Shown: in pieces, positions 1 to 5,132 of the stretch
Numbering within the stretch: position 1 is the stretch's first letter
How the letters are laid out: each line of letters begins with the position of its first letter
Assembly (NCBI GenBank): GCA_017464985.1
Contig: JAFTXL010000200.1
Span: 1 to 5,132 of the forward strand
DNA: 5,132 nucleotides
Origin: Clostridia bacterium
GTDB taxonomy: Bacteria > Bacillota_A > Clostridia > UBA1212
Reading direction: 5' to 3'
Notes under the pieces: model-generated
What the model saw: only the letters and a program-made list of their open reading frames with translations
Told to the model about the DNA's origin: nothing
Databases searched by the model: none
Translations under genes and position numbers: made by a program

Positions 1-566
1 AATTTCCATGTAACCTTCTCATTTCTTTTTTCCTTTATTATGCTTTCAGCACTCTTTCCGTGTTCCTGCGACTGAGTATATGACTCTATTGCTTTTTCAA
101 TTACATTTCTTATTTTCTTATCTCCGACACGTTTTCCGTCTGTTGTTTTCACGGTTCCGTTCCTCAAATCCGCAATAATAAAATCAGCAACAACACCGTT
201 TTTCATACACTTCTCAGTTATATTTTTAAATACCGGCGAAAAAGAATCTGTATACTTTGAATAATCATCTACGGAAAAAATAAAATACCGGAAAATACTC
301 CTTGCAGAAGGAGAATATTTGCTTTCATCAGCAAATGACAAGAACTGCTCCTGCAGTACATCAGGTTCTGTATGTATTAAATCAATCACCTGCAGCGTAA
401 TATATGCCCCGAAGTCCTGTCTTACCAGCATGCTTCTGTCTGCTGAAAGTTTAAAATATTCGTCCGACGTAAAAGACAATAATAGCAGGCTGTTAAAACC
501 TGCCATATCGTACAAACAATTATTATCTGAACTATTTCGCTGTTCTCTGTCACAGCCGTCTGTCAT
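1..566 (-). CDS. Unrecognised protein downstream of the yabR-like gene, C-terminus beyond window
   Basis: An open frame of 188 complete codons starts at ATG 566-564 and runs off the left edge without a stop, so only the N-terminal part is visible. I do not recognise the family. The visible part looks soluble: there is no signal peptide or membrane segment. It begins with a polar stretch (residues 1-20), then a mixed region rich in aromatic and acidic residues (25-115), and ends in a lysine- and glutamate-rich probably helical region (150-188). The start is well supported: an AAGGAG site lies at 581-576, nine bases upstream, and this site is inside the last codons of the S1 gene, whose stop is only 5 nt away. 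It is therefore probably co-transcribed and translationally coupled with the S1 gene. In Bacillus subtilis spoIIE sits in this place, but the ten-helix membrane domain that begins SpoIIE is absent here. A new C-terminal domain outside the window could still reveal a function. Confidence 0.8.
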   Translation of the reverse strand, partial: MTDGCDREQRNSSDNNCLYDMAGFNSLLLLSFTSDEYFKLSADRSMLVRQDFGAYITLQVIDLIHTEPDVLQEQFLSFADESKYSPSARSIFRYFIFSVDDYSKYTDSFSPVFKNITEKCMKNGVVADFIIADLRNGTVKTTDGKRVGDKKIRNVIEKAIESYTQSQEHGKSAESIIKEKRNEKVTWK

Positions 567-571
567 AGGAA

Positions 572-1099
572 CTATCTCCTTACGTATCCTCCACCGCGCT
601 TGTTTTCCTTCTGATGCTTTATATCAACCAAACGCTCTTCGCTCGACTTCATAAACTTTGCCAATTTATCTTCAAATGAAACGGCGCCGCCGCTGCCTCT
701 GTCATCATCGTACATTGCCGGCTGCTGTGAAATAGACACCGGATGCGGCGCCTTTTTTTCAGTCCGTTTCTGAGCAGATGCTTTTAATACTTCTTTTTTA
801 TCCTGCGATGCCTTCTCCGCCTTTTCGGCTTTCACTTCTGCCTCGCTCTTACCGTCCAACCTGGGCTGACTTGCGACACGCTTTATAGAAAGCTTCTTTT
901 TTCCGTCAGGTTCTACCGAAAGAACCGCAACCTTAACATTCTGACCAACCTTAAGGTAGTCCTTAACATCCTGTACATATCCGTCCGAAATTTCGGAAAT
1001 ATGCACCAAACCGGTGGAACCGTCTTTGAGCCTTACAAAAGCTCCGAAATTCATAATACTAAAAACTCTGCCTTCGAAGATTTCAGCAACATCTGCCAT
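572..1099 (-). CDS. yabR: S1 domain RNA-binding protein, YabR-like
   Basis: This 175-residue protein has one S1 domain at residues 5-74. It shows the usual S1 features: a GxVxxIxxFGAFV-type start, the GLVHISEIS segment at 30-38, and VGQ-VKV followed by a lysine-rich strand end. S1 domains bind single-stranded RNA, and YabR-type proteins are thought to act on RNA or ribosomes in the cytoplasm. Residues 75-139 form a low-complexity linker of Lys, Ala and Glu. The tail from about 141 (SFEDKLAKFMKSSEERL, then KxxKENKRGGG) resembles the conserved C-terminus of YabR/GSP13-like proteins, which supports the family call. The start ATG at 1099 has an AAGGA site about ten bases upstream. The gene lies 93 nt after divIC and 5 nt before the unknown gene, the same neighbourhood as in B. 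subtilis. The exact role is not established from sequence. Confidence 0.9.
   Translation of the reverse strand: MADVAEIFEGRVFSIMNFGAFVRLKDGSTGLVHISEISDGYVQDVKDYLKVGQNVKVAVLSVEPDGKKKLSIKRVASQPRLDGKSEAEVKAEKAEKASQDKKEVLKASAQKRTEKKAPHPVSISQQPAMYDDDRGSGGAVSFEDKLAKFMKSSEERLVDIKHQKENKRGGGYVRR
576..581 (-). promoter_or_regulatory. Ribosome binding site embedded in the end of the S1 gene
   Basis: On the minus strand AAGGAG lies nine bases before the ATG at 566. It overlaps the codons for the final Val-Arg-Arg and stop of the S1-domain gene, so ribosomes finishing that gene would clear or occupy the site. This fixes the start of the unknown downstream gene and suggests coupled translation. Confidence 0.8.
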
Positions 1100-1192
1100 A
1101 TAATTTTTTTCCTTCCGCGCGCCTTATAATAAGCGCAAAATGTAGTATATATTTTAAGCAACATTTATAACGGTAAACAGAAGAGAATCATC

Positions 1193-1480
1193 TCAATCTA
1201 CAAACTCGTATATAAATACTGTCTCATCTTCCTCAACATAACCTGACTCACGCGCAAGCTCCTCTTTGTACTCGTCCGTAGTCACATACTCCTGCTGTTC
1301 CAGAAGTTCTGCATGGTACTGTTCCGCTTCCTGAAGCTGCGCCTGCGCATCTTCATATTTCTGACGCTGCGCATCCATGGAACTCTGCTGTACAACAATC
1401 ATTACGACAATATACGCCGCAATCGCATAAAATACAATATTTTGTAATTTTAAATTCTGCAGGCCAAACCTTTTCAACAA
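1193..1480 (-). CDS. divIC: Septum formation initiator DivIC (FtsB/DivIC family)
   Basis: With the start chosen here the protein has 95 residues: a short basic N-terminus, one membrane helix at about 14-30, a coiled coil rich in Gln, Glu and Ala at about 33-64, and a C-terminal segment ending ARESGYVEEDETVF. That last pattern (AR-x-x-GYV-x-x-[DE]-E-x-VF) is typical of FtsB/DivIC proteins. The family is a bitopic membrane component of the divisome that pairs with FtsL and acts outside the membrane during septum assembly. The frame is open upstream to ATG 1516 or TTG 1519, which would add 12 or 13 residues, but neither has a good ribosome binding site. A strong AAAAAGGAG lies at 1499-1491, ten bases before TTG 1480 (a second TTG follows at 1477), so I prefer the shorter form. 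It follows yabQ and precedes the S1 gene, matching the B. subtilis order. Confidence 0.88.
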   Translation of the reverse strand: MLKRFGLQNLKLQNIVFYAIAAYIVVMIVVQQSSMDAQRQKYEDAQAQLQEAEQYHAELLEQQEYVTTDEYKEELARESGYVEEDETVFIYEFVD

Positions 1481-1490
1481 AATGAACCCA

Positions 1491-1499
1491 CTCCTTTTT
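1491..1499 (-). promoter_or_regulatory. Ribosome binding site that decides the divIC start
   Basis: AAAAAGGAG on the minus strand lies ten bases upstream of TTG 1480. It falls inside the longer open frame that could start at ATG 1516. The sequence before ATG 1516 (AACGGATTG) is a poor site, so translation from TTG 1480 or 1477 is more likely. Confidence 0.6.
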
Positions 1500-1535
1500 C
1501 TTCCGTAAATTAACATCAATCCGTTAACTTAATCA

Positions 1536-1970
1536 TTATATATTATCCTCGTTCTTTTCGCCAGTATTTTTTACATTATTTTTGTTTATTTTTAGGACAT
1601 TTTTTGTGTATTTTTGAACAAATTTTACTATCTTGATAATAACAAAAAACAGCATGAATACGATTCGCCCTGCCACAGGTGCTGCTACAGGAAAATATAC
1701 TGCAAAACCAACTATGCACCCCAGCACAATATACGCTTTAAGCTGCCCGCCGTTCACACAGTATACCGCAATAACAATTACACAAAACGCAAACAGTAAA
1801 AAAAGAATATCCTGCAAAATTACAGCTGCATCGTTTATTTTTGAATTATTTCTTCTCACAGCGCTCCGTATTGACCTGAATACGTCAAAAACGAACCCCA
1901 GGAAAAATCCCACGGCAAACATTATAAGTAAATCCTTTGCCGACTCAAGAATTACCTCTGATTGATTCAT
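1536..1970 (-). CDS. yabQ: Spore cortex biosynthesis membrane protein YabQ
   Basis: This 144-residue protein has about four membrane helices, at roughly 12-32, 50-70, 78-98 and 100-117, and a charged Lys/Asn-rich C-terminal tail (118-144). The segment FFLGFVFDVFRSIR at 22-35, a first helix running into Asp and a basic cluster, matches the signature of YabQ (GxxxGFxFDxxR). In B. subtilis YabQ sits in the mother-cell membrane around the forespore and is needed for cortex formation. Its ATG overlaps the stop of yabP by four bases (ATGA), there is only a weak GGCGGG-like site before it, and its translation is therefore probably coupled to yabP. divIC follows after 55 nt when the start at 1480 is used. 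The tail is unusually rich in Asn and Lys, matching a run of AT-rich sequence at 1540-1625. Its presence indicates that the organism can probably sporulate. Confidence 0.88.
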   Translation of the reverse strand: MNQSEVILESAKDLLIMFAVGFFLGFVFDVFRSIRSAVRRNNSKINDAAVILQDILFLLFAFCVIVIAVYCVNGGQLKAYIVLGCIVGFAVYFPVAAPVAGRIVFMLFFVIIKIVKFVQKYTKNVLKINKNNVKNTGEKNEDNI

Positions 1971-2257
1971 CCGAACATCCCGCCAAACAGACCTTTGCGC
2001 ATTGATTTTGATTTATCCTCGTACTCACAGCTGTAAATATACCCGCTTATTTCAAGAACCTTTTCATTCAAGTCAAGCCTTGCAATCCGAACACCTTCAC
2101 CTCTCACAATCAGCTTCCCCAAAACCGTTTCCGCTTCAACTAAATTTTCGTTAAAACAGCTCACATCGTTCACACCGCTGATTTTCAATATTTCTCTGCT
2201 CTCCAAAATCAAGTTCTGCTGTACGTCAGATGACGGTATTCTCCGTTCCTCAATCAT
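1967..2257 (-). CDS. yabP: Sporulation protein YabP
   Basis: With ATG 2257 the protein has 96 residues, close to the usual length of about 100 for YabP. The core from 15 to 80 has the YabP pattern: NLILESREILKISGV (a beta-rich repeat start), SCFNENLVEAETVLGKLIVRGEG at 33-55, and LDLNEKVLEISGYI at 61-74. The family is a small beta-rich protein required with YabQ for spore cortex synthesis in the mother cell. The C-terminus ends in a Gly/Phe-rich stretch (LFGGMFG). The start was chosen because AAAGGTGAT at 2270-2262 gives a good ribosome binding site six bases from ATG 2257. The frame remains open back to a GTG at 2356, which would add 33 residues without a good site. The gene overlaps yabQ by four bases. 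In B. subtilis these genes are under sigma-E control, and a matching candidate promoter lies at 2378-2406. Confidence 0.9.
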   Translation of the reverse strand: MIEERRIPSSDVQQNLILESREILKISGVNDVSCFNENLVEAETVLGKLIVRGEGVRIARLDLNEKVLEISGYIYSCEYEDKSKSMRKGLFGGMFG

Positions 2258-2261
2258 AAAA

Positions 2262-2270
2262 ATCACCTTT
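2262..2270 (-). promoter_or_regulatory. Ribosome binding site that decides the yabP start
   Basis: AAAGGTGAT on the minus strand matches the anti-Shine-Dalgarno complement well and is correctly spaced from ATG 2257. The upstream GTG at 2356 has only AAAGAAA directly before it. The site therefore argues for the 96-residue YabP rather than a 129-residue form. Confidence 0.65.
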
Positions 2271-2377
2271 CCGGCAGGCTGCAATTTATTACGTAAAGCC
2301 GACAAAAAATCTGATTCGACTTTTTCAGTGTTCTCACTCTCGCAATACCACGCCACGTTTCTTTAACTATTCATGAA

Positions 2378-2406
2378 TATATATGCTTCAAAATGCTTTA
2401 AAATGC
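2378..2406 (-). promoter_or_regulatory. Candidate sigma-E-like promoter for the yabP operon
   Basis: On the minus strand GCATTTT (2406-2400), 14 bases, then CATATATA (2385-2378) resembles the sigma-E pattern of an ATA-containing -35 and a CATAcanT -10. Transcription would begin near 2371, giving a leader of about 114 nt before ATG 2257. The match is imperfect in both boxes and comes partly from a 10-bp repeat. The call rests mainly on the known sigma-E control of yabPQ in B. subtilis. Confidence 0.35.
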
Positions 2407-2410
2407 GGAA
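2381..2410. repeat. Three phased 10-bp repeats in the divergent promoter region
   Basis: Plus-strand units ATATGCTTCA, AAATGCTTTA and AAATGCGGAA lie head to tail, so the ATGC core recurs every 10 bp, about one helical turn. The third unit is more divergent at its end. The array overlaps the candidate yabP promoter and ends 7 bp before the rpsB -35 box. It could be a protein-binding site on one face of the DNA, or chance in AT-rich sequence. Confidence 0.5.
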
Positions 2411-2417
2411 ATTCATG

Positions 2418-2447
2418 TTGCAATTCGGCAATAAAACATGGTATAAT
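2418..2447 (+). promoter_or_regulatory. Sigma-A promoter for rpsB-tsf
   Basis: TTGCAA (2418-2423) and a perfect TATAAT (2442-2447) are separated by 18 bp, with TGG directly before the -10 giving an extended -10 element. Transcription should start near 2454, about 105 nt before the rpsB start. This is the best promoter in the window, as expected for highly expressed translation genes. Confidence 0.8.
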
Positions 2448-2453
2448 CTTTCG

Positions 2454-2558
2454 GCTATTGAAAATACGCACGGTTTCCCGATGCATTTAAGTGTGGACAT
2501 ACAGTCTCTTATATTCAGATGACGGATACCGGAGGAAAAACAAAAGGAGGATATTAAA
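2454..2558 (+). promoter_or_regulatory. rpsB 5' leader with possible long-range helix and two Shine-Dalgarno sites
   Basis: The segment from the predicted start of transcription to rpsB is about 105 nt. CGGTTTCC (2471-2478) can pair with GGATACCG (2524-2531) with one T-T mismatch; a bulged C2479 and a G2480-C2523 pair can extend the helix, which encloses about 42 nt. Its 3' strand runs into a first GGAGG at 2531-2535. A second, correctly spaced AAAAGGAGG lies at 2542-2550, eight bases before the ATG. The leader has no terminator. S2 autoregulates its own leader in Escherichia coli, but this leader is not one I recognise. Confidence 0.4.
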
Positions 2559-3308
2559 ATGGCTGTAATTTCAATGAAGCAGTTGCTTGAAGCAGGTGTT
2601 CACTTCGGACATCAGACAAGAAGATGGAACCCCAAAATGGCGGAATACATCTACACAGAAAGAAACGGAATCTATATCATAGATCTCCAGAAGACCGTTA
2701 AGAAAATTGACGAGGCTTATTATTTCATCTCAGATATCGCTAAAGCAGGCGGTACTGTACTTTTCGTAGGTACAAAGAAACAGGCTAAAGATTCCATTTT
2801 GGAAGAAGCTGAAAGATGCGGAATGTACTATGTTACAAACAGATGGCTCGGCGGTATGCTCACAAACTTTAAGACAATCAAAACAAGAGTTGCAAAGCTT
2901 AACAAACTCAACGCTATGGAAGAAGACGGAACTTTTGACCGTCTCCCCAAGAAAGAAGTTATTAAGCTCAAAGCTGAAAGAGACAAACTCGAAAAGAACC
3001 TCGGCGGTATCAAGAGCATCAACGGACTTCCGTCAGCACTCTTTGTTGTAGACCCCAAGGTTGAAAAGAACGCAGTTCTCGAAGCTAAGAAGCTCGGTAT
3101 TCCGGTTGTAGGTATCGTTGATACTAACTGCGACCCTGATGACGTTGATTACGTTATCCCCGGAAACGATGACGCTATCAGAGCTGTAAAACTCATCGCA
3201 GGCAAGATGGCTGACGCTATCATCGAAGGCCGCGAAGGTACAGAAGCTGCTGCTCCTGCTGAAGAGGCAGAAGTTGCAGAGGTTGCTGAAACTGCTGAAG
3301 AAGCTTAA
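2559..3308 (+). CDS. rpsB: 30S ribosomal protein S2
   Basis: The 249-residue product is full length for bacterial S2. It is a component of the 30S subunit, binding 16S rRNA and S1-type proteins at the head-body junction. The signature near the start, [19 protein letters not shown] (9-27), and the [13 protein letters not shown] stretch at 94-106 are diagnostic, as are [11 protein letters not shown] and [15 protein letters not shown] further on. The last 25 residues are an acidic Ala/Glu tail with an irregular EVAE-like repeat, probably disordered. The start is supported by AAAAGGAGG eight bases upstream. The gene is the first of an operon with tsf, 57 nt downstream, and is driven by the promoter at 2418-2447. 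Codon use looks restricted (many GCT, CTC and AAG or AAA codons), consistent with high expression. I see no anomaly. Confidence 0.98.
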   Translation: MAVISMKQLLEAGVHFGHQTRRWNPKMAEYIYTERNGIYIIDLQKTVKKIDEAYYFISDIAKAGGTVLFVGTKKQAKDSILEEAERCGMYYVTNRWLGGMLTNFKTIKTRVAKLNKLNAMEEDGTFDRLPKKEVIKLKAERDKLEKNLGGIKSINGLPSALFVVDPKVEKNAVLEAKKLGIPVVGIVDTNCDPDDVDYVIPGNDDAIRAVKLIAGKMADAIIEGREGTEAAAPAEEAEVAEVAETAEEA

Positions 3309-3365
3309 TTTTCAGGCAATCAGCCGCAAATTGATTTTATATAATAATTAACAGGAGGTTTTCAC

Positions 3366-4016
3366 ATGGAAATCAGTGCTTCAATGATAAAAGAGCTCAG
3401 AGAAAGAACTTCTGCCGGAATCGCAGACTGCAAAAAGGCACTTACTGCTACAGACGGCGATATGGACAAAGCTGCTGAGTTTCTTAGAGAAAAAGGTCTT
3501 GCTGCTGCAGTAAAGAAATCAGGCAGAATCGCATCTGAGGGTGTTGTGTCTTCTTACATTCACGCAGGCGGCAGAATCGGCGTTCTCGTAGAAGTTAACT
3601 GCGAGACAGACTTTGTTGCAAAAAACGAAGTTTTCACAACATTTGTAAAAGATATCGCTATGCATATCGCTGCTTCAAACCCGCTTTATGTTACTAAAGA
3701 GGAAGTTCCCGCAGCAGATCTTGAGAAAGAAGCTGCAGTTCTCCGCGCACAGGCTCTTAACGAGGGTAAGCCCGAGAAGATCGTTGAGAAAATTGTTTCA
3801 GGCCGTATGGAGAAATACTACGATGATTACTGCCTCATGGAGCAGAGCTTCGTAAAGAACCCTGACCAGAAAGTAAGCGATTTTGTTAAAGAGAAAATCG
3901 CAACTCTCGGCGAAAACATCAACATCCGCCGTTTCGTAAGATACGAGATGGGTGAAGGTCTTGCAAAGAAAGAAGAAAACTTTGCAGAAGAAGTTATGAA
4001 GCAGGTTAAAGGCTGA
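3366..4016 (+). CDS. tsf: Translation elongation factor Ts (short form)
   Basis: EF-Ts is the guanine nucleotide exchange factor that releases GDP from EF-Tu. Residues 2-40 form the N-terminal UBA-like domain ([19 protein letters not shown] at 9-27). The core carries the signature TDFVAKNE at 81-88, whose Asp-Phe pair intrudes into EF-Tu, followed by [15 protein letters not shown] second core segment, [21 protein letters not shown] at 156-176, and the C-terminal [13 protein letters not shown] complete the protein. At 216 residues it is much shorter than the E. coli (283) or B. subtilis (about 293) proteins and near the short Thermus form (196), so part of the core seems reduced; the frame shows no break. 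AGGAGG at 3353-3358 lies seven bases before ATG. It is the last gene of the rpsB operon and is followed by a terminator at 4041-4080. Confidence 0.97.
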   Translation: MEISASMIKELRERTSAGIADCKKALTATDGDMDKAAEFLREKGLAAAVKKSGRIASEGVVSSYIHAGGRIGVLVEVNCETDFVAKNEVFTTFVKDIAMHIAASNPLYVTKEEVPAADLEKEAAVLRAQALNEGKPEKIVEKIVSGRMEKYYDDYCLMEQSFVKNPDQKVSDFVKEKIATLGENINIRRFVRYEMGEGLAKKEENFAEEVMKQVKG

Positions 4017-4040
4017 TTAACAAAGTTTTGATTTATATTA

Positions 4041-4080
4041 AAATCCCGACTGATTATTAAATGGTCAGCCGGGATTTTTT
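4041..4080 (+). terminator. Intrinsic terminator after tsf
   Basis: AAATCCCG (4041-4048) pairs with CGGGATTT (4070-4077). After one A-C mismatch CTGA (4051... side starts at 4050) pairs with TCAG near 4064-4067. The loop is short and AT-rich and a run of six to seven T follows. It lies 24 nt after the tsf stop and ends the rpsB-tsf operon, so the following genes need their own promoters. Confidence 0.9.
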
Positions 4081-4085
4081 GTAAA

Positions 4086-4115
4086 GGAACGCGCAGCCTC
4101 ATGGCTGCGCGTTCC
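4086..4115. repeat. Perfect 13-bp inverted repeat (hairpin)
   Basis: GGAACGCGCAGCC at 4086-4098, a TCAT loop, and the exact reverse complement at 4103-4115 form a GC-rich stem much stronger than anything else in this AT-rich region. No T-run follows on either strand, so it is not a standard terminator. It starts 6 bases after the tsf terminator and ends 5 bases before the HTH ORF. It could be a REP-like dispersed element, an RNA 3'-end stabiliser or a remnant of a mobile element. Confidence 0.85.
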
Positions 4116-4119
4116 GACA

Positions 4120-4347
4120 TTGATATACGAGAATATCCCCTTTTCCGAAGTGTCCGCAGATGTTTTTTTCAAAATGACACAAATCAGTCTGCAGATGGCA
4201 ACAGGAATCGAGCAGGCACTTCTGTCAAAATTTGAAAACGGAGAAAGAATCCCTCCTACAGAAACACTCATGCGCCTTGCCGACTTTTACGGAGTAAGTA
4301 TGGACTATATCATGCGCCGTACCGATAATCCTGACATCAATAAATAA
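4120..4347 (+). CDS. Small XRE-family helix-turn-helix protein, N-terminus abnormal, possibly a gene remnant
   Basis: The frame encodes up to 75 residues. Residues 20-71 fit a Cro/C1-type DNA-binding domain: TQISLQMATGIEQALLSKFENG has the usual 20-residue spacing from TQ to ENG through helices 2 and 3, then IPPTETLMRLADFYGVSMDYIM and the common ending RRTDNP. Such proteins bind operator DNA as repressors or toxin-antitoxin regulators. Helix 1, normally of the type LKELREEKGL, is replaced by PFSEVSADVFFKM and contains a T7 tract (4163-4169). No Shine-Dalgarno sequence precedes TTG 4120, ATG 4174 or ATG 4195, and no promoter is visible between it and the tsf terminator. It begins right after the hairpin at 4086-4115. 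I read it as a divergent or 5'-damaged HTH gene; the original 5' end may have been lost. Expression is uncertain. Confidence 0.5.
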   Translation: MIYENIPFSEVSADVFFKMTQISLQMATGIEQALLSKFENGERIPPTETLMRLADFYGVSMDYIMRRTDNPDINK

Positions 4348-4571
4348 AAATTTTACATTTATTGCTCCGGAATGACAGAATATATAAAAAACATATATAA
4401 TGAACTTAACAGAACCCACCACGCCTCCGGAATTCACGCGCAACCCGGTGGGACTTTTTATTTGTGAGAATTATACACATTTTCGACCGAACTCCGCAGG
4501 CCGCGAAATCAGTATACGTTCAATCCTCATGAAATTTCATACGTTTGCCCTGTTCTATCCTCTATTACTAT
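4348..4571. other. Stretch between the HTH ORF and the pyrH promoter, no gene supported
   Basis: This AT-rich stretch has no coding region that I trust. It holds CTCCGGAAT twice, 60 bp apart (4365-4373 and 4425-4433), a possible weak terminator (4415-4459), a 12-bp palindrome ATGAAATTTCAT at 4529-4540, and ATACGTT twice (4514-4520 and 4539-4545). The 73-residue open frame at 4400-4621 has no ribosome binding site and runs into the pyrH promoter, so I treat it as chance. Confidence 0.6.
4415..4459 (+). terminator. Possible weak terminator after the HTH ORF
   Basis: CCCACC at 4415-4420 pairs with GGTGGG at 4447-4452 and is followed by five T at 4455-4459. The loop of 26 nt is long and poorly structured, so the hairpin is doubtful. 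Its position, about 70-110 nt after the HTH stop and before the pyrH promoter, is where a terminator would be expected. Confidence 0.3.
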
Positions 4572-4601
4572 TTGTAATTTACTGCCCGTCTGTGGTAATA
4601 T
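4572..4601 (+). promoter_or_regulatory. Sigma-A promoter for pyrH
   Basis: TTGTAA (4572-4577) and TAATAT (4596-4601) are 18 bp apart with TGG immediately before the -10. This is the same layout as the rpsB promoter at 2418-2447. The predicted start of transcription near 4608 leaves a leader of about 31 nt. It makes pyrH independent of the terminated rpsB-tsf operon. Confidence 0.6.
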
Positions 4602-4632
4602 ATATGAAATATAAAATTTAGCTGAGAGGTAA

Positions 4633-5132
<500 letters not shown>

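Noticed and set aside
1..566. SpoIIE assignment from gene order
   Set aside because: SpoIIE starts with a large multi-helix membrane domain. The 188 visible residues here contain no membrane segment.
319..654. Plus-strand open frame of 111 codons across the left-hand genes
   Set aside because: It lies opposite the unknown gene and the end of the S1 gene, both with good ribosome binding sites. It has a low-complexity Ser/Cys-rich translation and no site of its own.
1100..1192. Promoter or terminator between divIC and the S1 gene
   Set aside because: On the minus strand a TATACT (1149-1144) lacks a matching -35, and the GCGC-flanked hairpin near 1117-1135 is only about six pairs with no T-run. 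The 93-nt gap is simply unassigned.
1614..1965. Plus-strand open frames opposite yabQ
   Set aside because: yabQ on the other strand has a family signature and membrane helices. The plus-strand translations have no recognisable features.
2828..3058. Open frames within rpsB on both strands
   Set aside because: They are shadows of the conserved S2 coding sequence and have no independent support.
4086..4115. The 13-bp hairpin as a second terminator of tsf
   Set aside because: No T-run follows the stem on the plus strand, and on the minus strand only TTT precedes other bases. The true terminator lies directly upstream at 4041-4080.
3827..4271. Minus-strand open frames over the end of tsf and the HTH ORF
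   Set aside because: They cross the tsf terminator and the hairpin, have no ribosome binding sites and encode no recognisable motif.
4365..4433. CTCCGGAAT direct repeats as insertion-sequence target duplications or a repeat array
   Set aside because: Only two 9-bp copies 60 bp apart are present, with no inverted ends or transposase between them, so chance is the simplest explanation.
4400..4621. Plus-strand ORF of 73 codons before pyrH
   Set aside because: It has no Shine-Dalgarno sequence, its C-terminal hydrophobic part comes from AT-rich promoter DNA, and it covers the pyrH promoter. A small membrane peptide cannot be fully excluded.

Overview
The window looks like chromosomal core from a low-to-moderate GC, spore-forming member of the Clostridia. 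The organism is not named by the sequence. The YabP and YabQ sporulation genes, a YabR-type S1 protein and a short form of EF-Ts fit an Oscillospiraceae/Ruminococcus-like bacterium, and that assignment is inference.

Minus strand, positions 1-2257, read from right to left: yabP, yabQ, divIC, a yabR-like S1-domain gene, then an unrecognised gene that runs off the left edge. The first four follow the order known from Bacillus subtilis (yabP-yabQ-divIC-yabR-spoIIE), but the part of the last gene that is visible does not look like SpoIIE. YabP and YabQ belong to spore cortex formation in the mother cell, DivIC to septum assembly, and the S1 protein probably binds RNA or ribosomes. The genes are packed tightly: yabP and yabQ overlap by ATGA, and the ribosome binding site of the unknown gene lies inside the end of the S1 gene.

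Positions 2258-2558 form a divergent control region. A strong extended -10 sigma-A promoter points right towards rpsB. A weaker sigma-E-like promoter points left towards yabP and is built from a 10-bp phased repeat. The rpsB transcript would have a leader of about 105 nt with a possible long-range helix and two Shine-Dalgarno sequences.

Plus strand, positions 2559-4080: rpsB (ribosomal protein S2) and tsf (EF-Ts), closed by a clear intrinsic terminator. In many bacteria pyrH follows tsf directly. Here about 620 bp intervene, holding a perfect 13-bp inverted repeat, a small XRE-type helix-turn-helix ORF with an abnormal N-terminus and no ribosome binding site, and a mostly empty stretch ending in a promoter for pyrH. 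pyrH (UMP kinase) begins at 4639 and is cut by the right edge.

I found no CRISPR array, transposase, phage gene, tRNA or rRNA, and no convincing new multi-gene system. The points most worth checking are the unknown gene after yabR, the tsf-pyrH insertion with its hairpin and odd HTH ORF, and the divergent promoter region.
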